Of a DNA stretch of 64,000 bases, positions 10,922 through 21,396 are shown piece by piece. The stretch spans positions 514,749-578,748 of the forward strand of contig NZ_FOCB01000002.1 in NCBI RefSeq assembly GCF_900109995.1, written 5' to 3'. Under the pieces are notes generated by a model. The model had not been told where the DNA came from. It worked only from the letters and a program-made list of their open reading frames with translations, and did not search any database. The first letter of the stretch is position 1. The number at the start of each line of letters is the position of its first letter. The DNA is from Pseudomonas sp. ok272 (lineage in GTDB: Bacteria > Pseudomonadota > Gammaproteobacteria > Pseudomonadales > Pseudomonadaceae). A program made the position numbers and the translations under genes.

Positions 10922-13501
10922 TTACACCAAACGAGCGAGCATCTCCTTGGCTTCGCTCTTCTGGTTGTCATTGCCCTCGCTAATCACTTCGCCGAGGATG
11001 TCCCGCGCACCGTCGCTGTCGCCCATGTCGATGTAGGCCTGCGCCAGATCCAGCTTGGTGGCGACCTCATCGGTGCCCGACAGGAAGTCGAACTCAGGTT
11101 CGTCATCCGCTGCCGCGATCGCCGCGTCTTGCGCGGTGAAGGTCGGTTCGGCGATGGCTGGGTGCTCCAGGTCTTCGGCGAAACGATCAAGCTCGGCACT
11201 GACATCGTCCAGGTCAGCGGCAAAGGCTGGCGACTGGGCAGTCGGCGCATCCATTTCGTCGGCCAGGGACAGGTCGAAATCGGCGGGCAATTCCAGGTCG
11301 TCCAGCGCCATCTCCGGTTCCACTGCGGCTTCAGGTGCGGGCAGGTCCTTGAGGTCGCTGTCCAGGTCGAGCAGGAACTCGTCATCGGCCAGGGTCGCGT
11401 CCGGTACGTCGCCCCCCAGGTCAAGGTCGAAGTCTGCCAGGTCGTCCTTGGCCTCGGTCTGCTGCTGCAATACCGACTCGAAGCTCAGGTCATCGTCCAA
11501 CGGGAACGCGTCCAGCTCAACATCCGGCCCGGCCGCCACGACGGCAGGTGACGCCGCTTCCAGGTCATCCAGGCTCAGGTCGAAGGCGCTGTCGAAATCA
11601 TCGTCGACTGGCACGGCTTGCGCGGCGGGCTGCACGTCGGCGGCCGGTGCCTGTGGCTCGTCCAGCAACAGGTCCTTGACGTATTGCGCATCCAGCTCGG
11701 CTACGGCGGCTGCCGCGGCGATCCCACCGACGGCCGCCACGACCACCATGGCCGGGAAGCGGCTCTTGAGCTGCTCGACTTCGGCGTAGTTCTTGCCGTT
11801 GGCCACCAACTGGCGCTCTTGGGCCACGAACGCATCACGATCGCCCTGCTGCCCGTAGACTTCCATCAATTTCAAGCGCAGGTCGCTGCGTTGCGGCTCT
11901 CGCTTGATACCGTCTTCGAGCAGGCTGGCCGCCTGATTCAGGCGCCCGCCGTTGATATGCGACTGCGCCTGTTCCAGCACGTCGTCCGAACGCTCGGCCG
12001 CTGGTGCGACCAACGGTGCGGCGATGGGGGCGGTCATGATCGCCACCGGCGCTACAACTGGGGCCGGAGCGGGAGCTGGAGCGGCGGCCAGCTTCACGGC
12101 CGGCGCTGGCACTTCGAGGCCTTCGAAGCTGCTTGGCGGCAGCTCAAGGTCTTCGACGTAATCGTCGCTGTCCTCGGACAAGGCCTTGGCCATGCGCACG
12201 TGCTTCTCGGCTTCCTGCTGGGCCTTGCGGCGACGGGCCAACAGCAACAGCAGCAAGGCCAGTACCACCGCGCCACCACCGATCAAGCCCAGCAGCACCG
12301 GATTGGTCAGCAGTTCGTTGTATTTCTGCTGCTCACTGGTCGCCGGCGTCGGTGTAACCGGGGTCTCGCCAGCCGGTGTCGCGCCTGGCGTCGCAGGCGG
12401 GGCGACCAATTCGGCCGGCAGGCTTGCCACGGTTTGAGCGCCAGGTGCAACCGCACCACCTGCCGCGCCTTCGACCTGCATCTTGGCCAGTTGATCGTTC
12501 TTCAGTTCGATCAAGCGTTGCAGCTTGTCCAACTGGCTTTGCAGGTCGGTCATGCGGCTCTTCAGCTCGGCGTTTTCACGGCGCGTGCTGTCGAGGCTTT
12601 CCTGGGTCACCGCCAACTGGTTGCTGAGGGCCTTGCCATCACCCGCCGCGCCTTTGCCGTTCTTGCCGGACTGGGCCGACACCAGGCTCAGGCTGTCTTT
12701 TGCCGGACCTTGGGCACCGGCGACATCACCCGCACGCTTGGTTGCATCGAGCTGCCGAGTCTGGGTGCGCGCCACCGAGCGCCGGCCCTGGCGCCAGGCG
12801 TCATTCTGCGCCGCCACTTCGGCAATCGCCTTGCCCTGCGGCAGGCGGGTGATCTGGCTGGCGTCCGGCAGGCGCAACACCTGGCCGGTTTTCAAGCGGT
12901 TGATGTTGCCATCGATAAAGGCATCGGGGTTCAGTGCCTGGATCGCCAGCATGGTTTGCTGGATCGAGCCACCGTTACGCGCCTTGGCGGCGATTTCCCA
13001 CAAGGTGTCACGCTTGCTGGTGACGTGTTGTTGGCTGGCGCCCGTCACCGGGGCATTGACGGCAGGCGCCTGTGCCGCTGCATCGGCGGTTTGCGGCGAG
13101 AACTTGGACGGATCGAGCAGCACGCTGTAGTCACGCAGCAGGCGGCCATTGGGCCACATCACCTGCACCAGGAACTTGACCATGGGCTCGGACAACGGCT
13201 GGCTGGAGGTCACCCGCAAAATGCTCTTGCCACTGGCATTGAGCACCGGCGTGAACGTCAGGTCATTGAGGAACGCCTGGCGATCGACCCCGGCCTTGGC
13301 GAAGTCGTCTGGCGAGGCCAGGCTCGGCACCACCTCGGCGGCGGTCAGGTCCTTGACATCGAGCAACTCGATTTCGGCCACGAACGGCTGGTTCAGGGCC
13401 GACTTGAGGGTCAGTTCCCCGAGCCCGAGGGCATGTGCCATACCGGAGGACAGCGCCGAGGCGGCCGCAATTGCTAGCACCAGTTTGCGAACTTGAACCA
13501 T
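10922..13501 (-). CDS. fimV: FimV/HubP-type polar peptidoglycan-binding protein
   Basis: Polar scaffold that binds peptidoglycan and supports type IV pilus assembly, twitching and polar signalling in Pseudomonas. 859 residues: signal peptide 1-24 (ends MAHA), a FimV N-terminal domain, a LysM module about 158-210 (SKRDTLWEIAAKARNGG...GQVLRLP), a coiled coil about 285-345, one membrane segment about 402-422 (VLLGLIGGGAVVLALLLLLL), a long very acidic cytoplasmic tail with a TPR segment near 525-570, and the C-terminal FimV TPR cap (DLAQAYIDMGDSDGARDIL). Domain order and length fit the family. Confidence 0.95.
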   Translation of the reverse strand: MVQVRKLVLAIAAASALSSGMAHALGLGELTLKSALNQPFVAEIELLDVKDLTAAEVVPSLASPDDFAKAGVDRQAFLNDLTFTPVLNASGKSILRVTSSQPLSEPMVKFLVQVMWPNGRLLRDYSVLLDPSKFSPQTADAAAQAPAVNAPVTGASQQHVTSKRDTLWEIAAKARNGGSIQQTMLAIQALNPDAFIDGNINRLKTGQVLRLPDASQITRLPQGKAIAEVAAQNDAWRQGRRSVARTQTRQLDATKRAGDVAGAQGPAKDSLSLVSAQSGKNGKGAAGDGKALSNQLAVTQESLDSTRRENAELKSRMTDLQSQLDKLQRLIELKNDQLAKMQVEGAAGGAVAPGAQTVASLPAELVAPPATPGATPAGETPVTPTPATSEQQKYNELLTNPVLLGLIGGGAVVLALLLLLLARRRKAQQEAEKHVRMAKALSEDSDDYVEDLELPPSSFEGLEVPAPAVKLAAAPAPAPAPVVAPVAIMTAPIAAPLVAPAAERSDDVLEQAQSHINGGRLNQAASLLEDGIKREPQRSDLRLKLMEVYGQQGDRDAFVAQERQLVANGKNYAEVEQLKSRFPAMVVVAAVGGIAAAAAVAELDAQYVKDLLLDEPQAPAADVQPAAQAVPVDDDFDSAFDLSLDDLEAASPAVVAAGPDVELDAFPLDDDLSFESVLQQQTEAKDDLADFDLDLGGDVPDATLADDEFLLDLDSDLKDLPAPEAAVEPEMALDDLELPADFDLSLADEMDAPTAQSPAFAADLDDVSAELDRFAEDLEHPAIAEPTFTAQDAAIAAADDEPEFDFLSGTDEVATKLDLAQAYIDMGDSDGARDILGEVISEGNDNQKSEAKEMLARLV

Positions 13502-13621
13502 AGCCTCATCCTTTGTGTGAACATTCCTCGGCCAGCGAGAAGGTATTTATAGCCGCTGCCGTAAGGCATTGCGCGTCGACCTCGTGGGAGCCCGCGCACG
13601 ATCGTTTGACTCATGCATGCA

Positions 13622-13642
13622 CAAGCCCCGGGTAGGGGCTTG
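13622..13642. other. Stem-loop in the usg-fimV gap
   Basis: Perfect 8-bp stem CAAGCCCC/GGGGCTTG around GGGTA in the 207-base gap between usg and fimV. No T-run follows on either strand, so it may be a weak terminator, an mRNA end or a leader hairpin for fimV. Confidence 0.5.
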
Positions 13643-13708
13643 CCTACAGCATCCGGCCAAGCATAGCGCCCAGCCCGGTTCATTCTGAAAATTGTTGCCA
13701 AGTATCTT

Positions 13709-14719
13709 TTACACAAGGCCTTTTATCAACAACTCAGCCAGTTGCACGGCATTGAGTGCCGCGCCCTTGCGTACGTTATCGGACGTCAGCCACAGATTAA
13801 GTTCCATCGGGTCGTCGACACCGCCCCGCACCCGGCCCACGTAGACCACATCCTGCCCCACCGCATCGCCCACCGGCGTTGGGTAATCGCCCGCCTCCAC
13901 CAGCTCGACACCGGGCGCCGCCTCCAGCGCCGCATTGACGGCCGCCAGGTCAACCGCACGGGCCGATTCCAGGGTCACGCTAAAGCTATCGCCAAAAAAT
14001 ACCGGGGCTTGAATGCACGAGGCAGAAATCTTCAACTGCGGCTGGTCCATGACTTCACGCAGCTCGTGAACCAGGCGCTTTTCCAGCACGGTATGGCCCT
14101 GGGCATCCGGCGTGCCGACTTGCGCCAACAGGTTGAACGCCATCTGCCGGTCGAAGAACCGCGGCTCCAGCGGGCGCACGTTGAGCAGCTCGGCGGTTTG
14201 CCGGGCCAACTCCGTGACCGCTTCGCGACCCTGGGCCGAAACGGCCAGGCTGGCGGTGACGGTGACGCGCTGCAGGTCCAGCAGCTCACGCAGGGGTGCC
14301 AGCACCACGGCCAGGGTTGTCGCCGAGGCACTTGGGCTGCTGACCTGGAACGGCCGGCCCAGGCTCGCCAGCACCGCCCCGTTGGCTTCCGGCACGACCT
14401 GCGGCGCCTGGGCGGCAGGCAAGGCGCCAGACAGGTCGATCAACGAGCAGCCCGCCGCCGTGGCACGCGGGGCGAAGCTCAGGGTCACCGCCGGACCGGC
14501 GGCAAAGAACACCAATTGGACTTTGCCGAAGTCGAATTCATCCACTTCCCGCACCCGCACGTTCTTGCCGCGAAACGGCACCGAATGCCCTGCCGACTCG
14601 CTGCTGGCCAGCAGGTGCAGGTTGGCAATCGGGAAGTCGCGCTCTTCAAGGATCTGGACGAGGGTTTCGCCGACAGTACCGGTGGCGCCGACAACGGCGA
14701 TATCAAAGGACTGGCTCAT
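13709..14719 (-). CDS. Aspartate-semialdehyde dehydrogenase homolog (USG-1 type)
   Basis: 336 residues, two-domain Asd fold: nucleotide-binding N-terminus DIAVVGATGTVGETLVQIL and a C-terminal dimerisation domain. Where true Asd enzymes have the nucleophile in a GNCT-type motif, this protein reads SSPSASATTLAV, with no cysteine, so it probably does not catalyse the Asd reaction. It sits beside the genuine asd, as the USG-1 gene does in related bacteria. The family's function is unknown. Confidence 0.85.
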   Translation of the reverse strand: MSQSFDIAVVGATGTVGETLVQILEERDFPIANLHLLASSESAGHSVPFRGKNVRVREVDEFDFGKVQLVFFAAGPAVTLSFAPRATAAGCSLIDLSGALPAAQAPQVVPEANGAVLASLGRPFQVSSPSASATTLAVVLAPLRELLDLQRVTVTASLAVSAQGREAVTELARQTAELLNVRPLEPRFFDRQMAFNLLAQVGTPDAQGHTVLEKRLVHELREVMDQPQLKISASCIQAPVFFGDSFSVTLESARAVDLAAVNAALEAAPGVELVEAGDYPTPVGDAVGQDVVYVGRVRGGVDDPMELNLWLTSDNVRKGAALNAVQLAELLIKGLV

Positions 14720-14804
14720 GGTTCTACCTCAGGCGAAACGGGGGGAGCGGCACTTTACCGGGTGGTGGGGATGCAGGCAATTCTGCCGGGCCTTGTGGTG
14801 GCTG

Positions 14805-14885
14805 TGGCGGCCCCTTCGCGAGCAGGCTCGCTCCCACAGTTGATCGCATTTCCCTGTGGGAGCGAGCCTGCTCGCGAAGGCGTCG
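14805..14885. repeat. Paired inverted REP (BIME)
   Basis: Two REP units head to head, CTTCGCGAGCAGGCTCGCTC and its inverse, separated by about 20 bases. Between asd and usg. Confidence 0.85.
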
Positions 14886-14906
14886 GGCCTGACAACATTT
14901 CTTCCA

Positions 14907-14942
14907 TAAAAAAACCCGCACCTCTCACAAGGCGCGGGCTCT
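14907..14942 (-). terminator. Rho-independent terminator of asd
   Basis: On the minus strand AGCCCGCGCC, loop TTGTGAGA, GGTGCGGGT, then TTTTTTT. It is 17 bases past the asd stop and separates asd from usg. Confidence 0.85.
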
Positions 14943-14959
14943 TTCATTGCCTCAAGCGA

Positions 14960-16072
14960 TCAACGCTCCAGCAGGATCCGCAGCATGCGCCGCAGCGGTT
15001 CGGCCGCGCCCCACAGCAGTTGGTCGCCGACGGTGAAGGCGCCCAGGTACTGGGTGCCCATGTTGAGCTTGCGCAGACGGCCAACCGGTACATTCAGGGT
15101 GCCGGTGACCTTGGTCGGGCTCAGCTCCTGCATGCTGATCTCGCGGCTGTTCGGCACCAGCTTGACCCAAGGGTTGTGCTGGCTGATCAGCCCTTCGATG
15201 TCGGCGATCGGTACGTCTTTGTTCAGCTTGATGGTCAGCGCCTGGCTGTGGCAGCGCATCGCGCCGATCCGCACACAGATACCGTCCACCGGGATCGGGT
15301 TCTTGAAGCGCCCGAGGATCTTGTTGGTTTCGGCCTGGGCCTTCCACTCTTCGCGGCTCTGGCCGTTCGGCAGTTCCTTGTCGATCCACGGGATCAAGCT
15401 GCCGGCCAGCGGTACGCCGAAGTTCTCGGTCGGGTACGCGTCGCTGCGCATGGCTTCGGCCACACGACGGTCGATGTCGAGGATGGCGCTGGCCGGGTCG
15501 GCCAGTTGATCGGCGACCGCGGCGTGGGTCGCGCCCATTTGCTTGATCAGTTCACGCATGTTCTGCGCGCCGGCACCCGAGGCCGCCTGATAGGTCATGG
15601 CGCTCATCCACTCCACCAGGCCAGCCTCGAACAGGCCACCCAGACCCATCAGCATCAGGCTGACGGTGCAGTTGCCGCCGATGTAGTTCTTGGTGCCCGC
15701 GTCCAGTTGCTGGTCGATCACCTTGCGGTTGACCGGGTCCAGGACGATCACCGCATCATCCTGCATGCGCAGGCTGGAAGCGGCGTCGATCCAGTAACCC
15801 TGCCAGCCGGCTTCGCGCAGCTTGGGGAAGACTTCGCTGGTGTAGTCGCCACCCTGGCAGGTCAGGATCACGTCGAGGGTTTTCAGCTCTTCAATGCTGT
15901 AAGCGTCCTTGAGCGGAGCAATATCCTTACCCACGGACGGGCCTTGGCCACCCACATTGGACGTGGTGAAAAACACCGGCTCGATAAGATCGAAGTCCTG
16001 CTCTTCCAGCATCCGCTGCATGAGCACGGAACCGACCATACCGCGCCAACCGATCAGACCTACACGTTTCAT
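14960..16072 (-). CDS. asd: Aspartate-semialdehyde dehydrogenase
   Basis: NADPH-dependent enzyme feeding lysine, threonine, methionine and diaminopimelate synthesis. 370 residues. Rossmann start [18 protein letters not shown], nucleophile in [14 protein letters not shown] (about residue 134), and the base-containing [16 protein letters not shown]. This is the active paralog next to the cysteine-less usg. Confidence 0.97.
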   Translation of the reverse strand: MKRVGLIGWRGMVGSVLMQRMLEEQDFDLIEPVFFTTSNVGGQGPSVGKDIAPLKDAYSIEELKTLDVILTCQGGDYTSEVFPKLREAGWQGYWIDAASSLRMQDDAVIVLDPVNRKVIDQQLDAGTKNYIGGNCTVSLMLMGLGGLFEAGLVEWMSAMTYQAASGAGAQNMRELIKQMGATHAAVADQLADPASAILDIDRRVAEAMRSDAYPTENFGVPLAGSLIPWIDKELPNGQSREEWKAQAETNKILGRFKNPIPVDGICVRIGAMRCHSQALTIKLNKDVPIADIEGLISQHNPWVKLVPNSREISMQELSPTKVTGTLNVPVGRLRKLNMGTQYLGAFTVGDQLLWGAAEPLRRMLRILLER

Positions 16073-16141
16073 CGCAACTACACCTTCTTTAAAAAGTGGG
16101 CCGCTGCCTTCGAAGTGGAATGCGGCAGCGGGCCCGAGAGA

Positions 16142-17224
16142 TTACAGATTCCGCAGCACGGCGACTACTGCGTCGCCCATTTCCTGCGTACCAACCTTGG
16201 TGCAACCGGCCGACCAGATGTCACCGGTGCGCAGGCCCTGATCCAGGACCAGGCTCACGGCTTGCTCGATGGCATCGGCTGCAGCCTGTTGGTTGAAGCT
16301 GTAACGCAACATCATCGACACCGACAAGATGGTCGCCAACGGGTTGGCAATGCCCTGGCCCGCGATGTCCGGCGCCGAACCGTGGCACGGCTCGTACATG
16401 CCCTTGTTGTGGGTATCCAGGGACGCCGACGGCAGCATGCCGATGGAGCCGGTGAGCATCGAGGCCTGGTCGGACAGGATGTCGCCGAACATGTTGTCGG
16501 TGACGATCACGTCGAACTGCTTGGGTGCACGCACCAACTGCATCGCCGCGTTGTCGACGTACATGTGGCTCAGCTCGACCTCGGGGTAATCCTTGGCCAC
16601 TTGCTCGACCACTTCACGCCACAGTTGGCTGGACGCCAGGACGTTGGCCTTGTCCACCGAGCACAGTTTCTTGCCGCGCACCATGGCCATGTCGAAGCCG
16701 ACGCGCGCGATGCGACGGATCTCGCTTTCGCTGTACGGCAGGGTGTCGTAGGACTGGCGCTCGCCGTTTTCCAGGGTGCGGGTGCCACGTGGCGCGCCGA
16801 AGTAGATGCCGCCGGTCAGTTCGCGCACGATCAGGATGTCCAGGCCGGCCACGATTTCTGGCTTGAGGCTGGAGGCGTCGGCCAGTTGCGGGTAGAGGAT
16901 CGCCGGACGCAGGTTGCCGAACAGGCCCAGTTGCGCACGAATCTTCAACAGGCCGCGCTCAGGGCGGATGTCGCGCTCGATGGCGTCCCACTTCGGGCCG
17001 CCCACGGCGCCCAGCAGCACAGCATCGCTGGCGCGGGCACGCTCCAGGGTTTCGTCAGCCAGGGGCACGCCGTGCTTGTCGATGGCCGCGCCACCGATCA
17101 CGTCATGGCTCAGTTCAAAGCCCAGGCCGAACTTGTCGCTGGCCAATTCCAGCACCTTGACCGCTTCGGCCATGATTTCCGGGCCAATACCGTCACCGGG
17201 GAGAATCAGAATCTGCTTGCTCAT
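16142..17224 (-). CDS. leuB: 3-isopropylmalate dehydrogenase
   Basis: Third leucine-specific step, NAD-dependent oxidative decarboxylation. 360 residues. Seen: [19 protein letters not shown] at the N-terminus, [11 protein letters not shown], and [19 protein letters not shown] with the metal-binding aspartate. Placed downstream of leuC-leuD with a methyltransferase gene between. Confidence 0.97.
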   Translation of the reverse strand: MSKQILILPGDGIGPEIMAEAVKVLELASDKFGLGFELSHDVIGGAAIDKHGVPLADETLERARASDAVLLGAVGGPKWDAIERDIRPERGLLKIRAQLGLFGNLRPAILYPQLADASSLKPEIVAGLDILIVRELTGGIYFGAPRGTRTLENGERQSYDTLPYSESEIRRIARVGFDMAMVRGKKLCSVDKANVLASSQLWREVVEQVAKDYPEVELSHMYVDNAAMQLVRAPKQFDVIVTDNMFGDILSDQASMLTGSIGMLPSASLDTHNKGMYEPCHGSAPDIAGQGIANPLATILSVSMMLRYSFNQQAAADAIEQAVSLVLDQGLRTGDIWSAGCTKVGTQEMGDAVVAVLRNL

Positions 17225-17291
17225 GGTTTCCTCAATATCATCAGTCGGCGCGCCCCTCGGACGCGCCCGGAAAAAGTCTGTCGCTCGGCGC

Positions 17292-18059
17292 TTATCGTTC
17301 GGCCATCAGCACCAGCACATCGGTGCTGAACGAGCCGTCGGCCTCAATCTCGAAATAGTCGCGCACTTCATTGCCCATCGACTGCTGCAGCTCGCGGATC
17401 GCGGCGCGCATCACCTGTGGCGTGCGCATGCGCTCGACCCAGGAGGTGTACTCCAGGCGCAACCGCTGGCGCGTGGTGCTGCGGGTATGCAGCCCGGCTT
17501 CGCTGACCTGGCGCAACCATTCGCCAGCGGAGTAATCGCGCACGTGACTGGTGTCGCGCAGCACCTCGACGCTTTGCAGGTAAGTGTCGAACAACGGGCT
17601 ACCCGGCGACAAGACATCAATGAACGCCGCCACCCCGCCCGGCTTCAGCACCCGACGCACTTCGCGCAAGGCCAGGCCCAGGTCGCTCCAGTGGTGCGCG
17701 GAGTAGCGGCTGAAGACGAAGTCGAACTCGCCGTCGGCAAACGGCAAGCGTTCCGCGGCGCCGTTGACCGTGGACACGTTGCTCAAACCGCGATCAACGG
17801 CCGCCGCGCTCACCACGTCGAGCATCTGCTGCGACAGGTCGTAGGCCACCACTTCCTTGACCAGCGGCGCGACGTGAAACGCCACGTGGCCGGCGCCACA
17901 CCCCAGGTCCAGCACCCGCGCCGCGCCCTGCCCCGCCAACTCGGCCTGTAGCAGCGCAAACTCGGTGCCCTGGGCGTGCACGGCACTGCTCAGGTAGGCC
18001 GCGGCCTGTTCGCCGAATTGTTTTTGTACCACTTGGGTGTGTTGGGCGGTGCTGGTCAT
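17292..18059 (-). CDS. Class I SAM-dependent methyltransferase
   Basis: 255 residues. SAM motif I is [16 protein letters not shown] (about residues 47-62), motif [14 protein letters not shown], then [12 protein letters not shown]. This is the UbiE/methyltransferase-11 pattern. It sits between leuD and leuB in Pseudomonas; nothing in the sequence ties it to leucine synthesis and the substrate is unknown. Confidence 0.9.
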   Translation of the reverse strand: MTSTAQHTQVVQKQFGEQAAAYLSSAVHAQGTEFALLQAELAGQGAARVLDLGCGAGHVAFHVAPLVKEVVAYDLSQQMLDVVSAAAVDRGLSNVSTVNGAAERLPFADGEFDFVFSRYSAHHWSDLGLALREVRRVLKPGGVAAFIDVLSPGSPLFDTYLQSVEVLRDTSHVRDYSAGEWLRQVSEAGLHTRSTTRQRLRLEYTSWVERMRTPQVMRAAIRELQQSMGNEVRDYFEIEADGSFSTDVLVLMAER

Positions 18060-18104
18060 GGGGACTTCCTTTTTGGGGTGAGTCTTGGGGTGTCAGGGTG
18101 GCTG

Positions 18105-18186
18105 CCTTCGCGAGCAGGCTCGCTCCCACAGGGGTTTTATGAGCGCCACAAATCCAATGTGGGAGCGAGCCTGCTCGCGAAAGCGC
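18105..18186. repeat. Paired inverted REP (BIME)
   Basis: Inverted REP pair CTTCGCGAGCAGGCTCGCTC ... GAGCGAGCCTGCTCGCGAA in the leuD-methyltransferase gap. Confidence 0.85.
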
Positions 18187-18206
18187 CCGCCCTGGCTTAC
18201 ATCACA

Positions 18207-18851
18207 TCAAGCGTCGCGAAACAACCACGGCTGGCTCGCCCGGTGCTTGGCTTCAAACGTCGCAATCGCCTCATGGTCCTGCAAGGTCAGGCCGATGTCG
18301 TCCAGGCCGTTGACCAGGCAATGCTTGCGGAACTCGTCCACTTCAAAGTGATAGACCTTGCCATCGGGACGGGTCACGGTTTGCGTCACCAGGTCGACCT
18401 TCAGCTCATAGCCAGGGTTGGCTTCGACCTGTGCGAACAACTCATCGACTTCAGCGTCGGTCAAGATGATCGGCAGCAAGCCGTTCTTGAAGCTGTTGTT
18501 GAAGAAGATGTCGGCGTAGCTCGGCGCGATGATGCTGCGAAAGCCATATTCTTCCAGGGCCCACGGCGCGTGTTCGCGGCTGGAGCCGCAACCGAAGTTC
18601 TCACGGGCCAGCAACACACTGGCGCCCTGGTAGCGCTCGGCGTTGAGCACGAAGTCTTTGTTCAGCGGGCGCTTGGAGTTGTCCTGGTAGGCGTAGCCCA
18701 CGTCCAGGTAGCGCCACTCGTCGAACAGGTTGGGCCCGAAACCGGTGCGCTTGATCGACTTCAAGAATTGCTTGGGAATGATCTGGTCGGTGTCGACGTT
18801 GGCGCGATCCAAAGGTGCGACAAGACCGGTGTGCTGGGTAAAAGCTCTCAT
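18207..18851 (-). CDS. leuD: 3-isopropylmalate dehydratase small subunit
   Basis: Swivel domain of isopropylmalate isomerase, partner of LeuC. 214 residues. Conserved [16 protein letters not shown] near residue 18 and [17 protein letters not shown], which closes over the substrate. Starts 11 bases after the leuC stop, so the two subunits are cotranslated. Confidence 0.97.
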   Translation of the reverse strand: MRAFTQHTGLVAPLDRANVDTDQIIPKQFLKSIKRTGFGPNLFDEWRYLDVGYAYQDNSKRPLNKDFVLNAERYQGASVLLARENFGCGSSREHAPWALEEYGFRSIIAPSYADIFFNNSFKNGLLPIILTDAEVDELFAQVEANPGYELKVDLVTQTVTRPDGKVYHFEVDEFRKHCLVNGLDDIGLTLQDHEAIATFEAKHRASQPWLFRDA

Positions 18852-18862
18852 GCTGCGCTCCT

Positions 18863-20281
18863 TTAGATCAATTCACGGACGTCGATGAAACGACCGGTCA
18901 CCGCGGCGGCGGCGGCCATGGCCGGGCTCACCAGGTGGGTACGACCACCGGCGCCCTGGCGGCCTTCGAAGTTGCGGTTGGAGGTCGAGGCGCAATGCTC
19001 GCCCGACTCCAGGCGGTCCGGGTTCATCGCCAGGCACATCGAGCAGCCCGGCTCACGCCATTCAAAACCGGCTTCGAGGAAAATCTTGTCCAGGCCTTCC
19101 GACTCAGCCTGCGCCTTCACCAGGCCCGAACCCGGGACCACGATGGCTTGTTTGATGGTCGACGCGACCTTGCGGCCCTTGGCGATCACGGCGGCAGCGC
19201 GCAAGTCTTCGATCCGCGAGTTGGTGCAGGAGCCGATGAACACCCGATCCAGCTGAATGTCGGTGATCGCCTGGTTGGCGCTCAAGCCCATGTACTTCAA
19301 GGCACGCTCGATGGAGCCGCGCTTGACCAGGTCGGTTTCCTTGGCCGGGTCCGGCACGTTCTGATCGACGGCCAGGACCATCTCGGGCGAGGTGCCCCAG
19401 CTGACTTGCGGCTTGATCTGTGCCGCGTCGAGCTTGACCACGGTGTCGAACTGCGCGTCGGCATCGGACACCAGGTCTTTCCAGGCTTCTACTGCCATGT
19501 CCCACTCCACGCCTTTCGGGGCGAATGGACGGCCCTTGACGTAGGCCACGGTCTTTTCATCGGCCGCCACCAGGCCCACGCGGGCGCCGGCTTCGATGGA
19601 CATGTTGCAAATGGTCATGCGGCCTTCGATGGACAGGTCGCGGATCGCGCTGCCGGCAAACTCGATGGCATGGCCGTTGCCGCCAGCGGTGCCGATCTTG
19701 CCGATCACGGCGAGGACGATGTCTTTGGCGGTCACGCCGAACGGCAAGGTGCCTTCGACGCTGACCAGCATGTTCTTCATTTTCTTGGCGACCAGGCACT
19801 GGGTGGCGAACACGTGTTCGACCTCGGAAGTGCCGATGCCATGGGCCAAGGCGCCAAACGCGCCGTGGGTCGAGGTGTGCGAGTCGCCGCAGACCACGGT
19901 CATGCCCGGCAAGGTCGCGCCCTGCTCCGGGCCGATCACGTGGACGATGCCCTGGCGCACGTCATTCATCTTGAATTCGGTGATGCCGTACTCGTCGCAG
20001 TAGTCGTCGAGGGTCTGCACTTGCAAGCGCGAAACCTGATCGGTAATCGCCTCGATGCCGCCCTTGCGGTCCGGAGTCGTCGGCACGTTGTGGTCTGGGG
20101 TGGCGATGATCGAGTCCACACGCCACGGCTTGCGCCCGGCCAGGCGCAGGCCTTCGAAAGCTTGGGGCGAAGTCACTTCATGGATGATGTGGCGGTCGAT
20201 ATAGATCAGCGACGACCCATCGTCGCGCCGTTTCACTTCATGGGAGTCCCAGAGCTTGTCGTAAAGCGTTTTGCCGGCCAT
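18863..20281 (-). CDS. leuC: 3-isopropylmalate dehydratase large subunit
   Basis: Catalytic [4Fe-4S] subunit of the isomerase. 472 residues. Cluster ligands are seen in IGSCTNSR and the later CSMCLAMN pair; aconitase motifs [18 protein letters not shown] and [11 protein letters not shown] are present. The start is set at [14 protein letters not shown]; the in-frame ATG fifteen bases earlier overlaps the ribosome site GAGGAA. Divergent from the LysR gene. Confidence 0.97.
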   Translation of the reverse strand: MAGKTLYDKLWDSHEVKRRDDGSSLIYIDRHIIHEVTSPQAFEGLRLAGRKPWRVDSIIATPDHNVPTTPDRKGGIEAITDQVSRLQVQTLDDYCDEYGITEFKMNDVRQGIVHVIGPEQGATLPGMTVVCGDSHTSTHGAFGALAHGIGTSEVEHVFATQCLVAKKMKNMLVSVEGTLPFGVTAKDIVLAVIGKIGTAGGNGHAIEFAGSAIRDLSIEGRMTICNMSIEAGARVGLVAADEKTVAYVKGRPFAPKGVEWDMAVEAWKDLVSDADAQFDTVVKLDAAQIKPQVSWGTSPEMVLAVDQNVPDPAKETDLVKRGSIERALKYMGLSANQAITDIQLDRVFIGSCTNSRIEDLRAAAVIAKGRKVASTIKQAIVVPGSGLVKAQAESEGLDKIFLEAGFEWREPGCSMCLAMNPDRLESGEHCASTSNRNFEGRQGAGGRTHLVSPAMAAAAAVTGRFIDVRELI

Positions 20282-20437
20282 CAGACGGTTCCTCATCAGC
20301 AGGTATGTTTCTATGCCCCGGGCTTTGAACTGAACCTTTCAATAACCCCTTGGCTTGTGAGGTCGATCCTATGGCGTTACATTAAATAACTCAAATTCAT
20401 ATTTTTCATGCTTTGGATAACCAACTGGAATACGCCC

Positions 20438-21328
20438 ATGGACCTGGCCAACTTGAACGCCTTTATCGCCATCGCCGAGATCGGCAGCTTCTCCGGCGCC
20501 GGCGAACGCCTGCACCTGACCCAGCCCGCCATCAGCAAGCGCATCGCCGGTCTTGAGCAGCAACTGAATGTGCGCCTGTTCGATCGCCTGGGCCGCGAAG
20601 TCAGCCTGACCGAGGCGGGGCGCGCCCTGCTGCCACGCGCCTATCAGATCCTCAACGTACTGGACGACACCCGTCGCGCGCTGACCAACCTGACCGGCCA
20701 AGTGACCGGTCGCCTGACCCTGGCCACCAGTCACCACATCGGCCTGCACCGGTTGCCACCTTTATTAAGGGCGTTCACCCGCCGCTATCCCGAGGTGGCG
20801 CTGGACATTCAGTTCCTCGATTCGGAAGTGGCCTACGAGGAAATCCTCCATGGTCGCGCCGAACTGGCCGTCATCACCCTGGCCCCCGACCCCCACGCGC
20901 AGGTGCTGGCCACCCCGGTGTGGGACGACCCGCTGGACTTCGTGGTGGCTCCGGAACACTCACTGATCAGCCATGGCCCGGTCAGCCTGGCGGATATCGC
21001 CCGCCACCCGGCGGTGTTCCCGGGCGGCAACACCTTTACCCATCACATCGTCCAGCGCCTGTTCGAGGCCCAGGGCCTGGCGCCCAACATCGCCATGAGC
21101 ACCAACTACCTGGAAACCATCAAGATGATGGTGTCCATTGGCCTGGCCTGGAGCGTGCTGCCACGCACCATGCTCGACGAACAGGTCGCGCGCATTCCTT
21201 TGCCGGGCATACAGCTCACTCGCCAGCTAGGCTATATCGTGCACACCGAACGGACGCTATCGAATGCGGCACGAGCTTTCATGGCCTTGCTGGACGCACA
21301 AATCGACTTGCCAGGGTCTGAGGGCTAA
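20438..21328 (+). CDS. LysR family transcriptional regulator
   Basis: 296 residues. Winged HTH in the first 60 residues (MDLANLNAFIAIAEIGSFSG...LHLTQPAISKRIAGLEQQL), effector-binding domain from about 90. Transcribed away from leuC with 156 bases between the start codons; regulators placed so often act on the divergent gene, but no operator is clear to me. The start at 20438 gives the canonical LysR N-terminus; an ATG at 20408 would add ten residues. Confidence 0.92.
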   Translation: MDLANLNAFIAIAEIGSFSGAGERLHLTQPAISKRIAGLEQQLNVRLFDRLGREVSLTEAGRALLPRAYQILNVLDDTRRALTNLTGQVTGRLTLATSHHIGLHRLPPLLRAFTRRYPEVALDIQFLDSEVAYEEILHGRAELAVITLAPDPHAQVLATPVWDDPLDFVVAPEHSLISHGPVSLADIARHPAVFPGGNTFTHHIVQRLFEAQGLAPNIAMSTNYLETIKMMVSIGLAWSVLPRTMLDEQVARIPLPGIQLTRQLGYIVHTERTLSNAARAFMALLDAQIDLPGSEG

Positions 21329-21396
21329 CTTGTGCTACTCCTGTAAGGCTGCAAACCCGATGCCGGACGCCCAACCCTGCCCAAGGCCCGTCGCCA

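Noticed and set aside
11618..13477. A 619-codon plus-strand open frame opposite fimV
   Set aside because: Antisense shadow of fimV, rich in His, Gln and Arg and without a domain.
13742..17329. A very long plus-strand open frame (1195 codons) opposite usg, asd and leuB
   Set aside because: Antisense of three well-supported genes; its composition (His/Gln/Arg/Ala-rich) is the usual shadow of high-GC coding.
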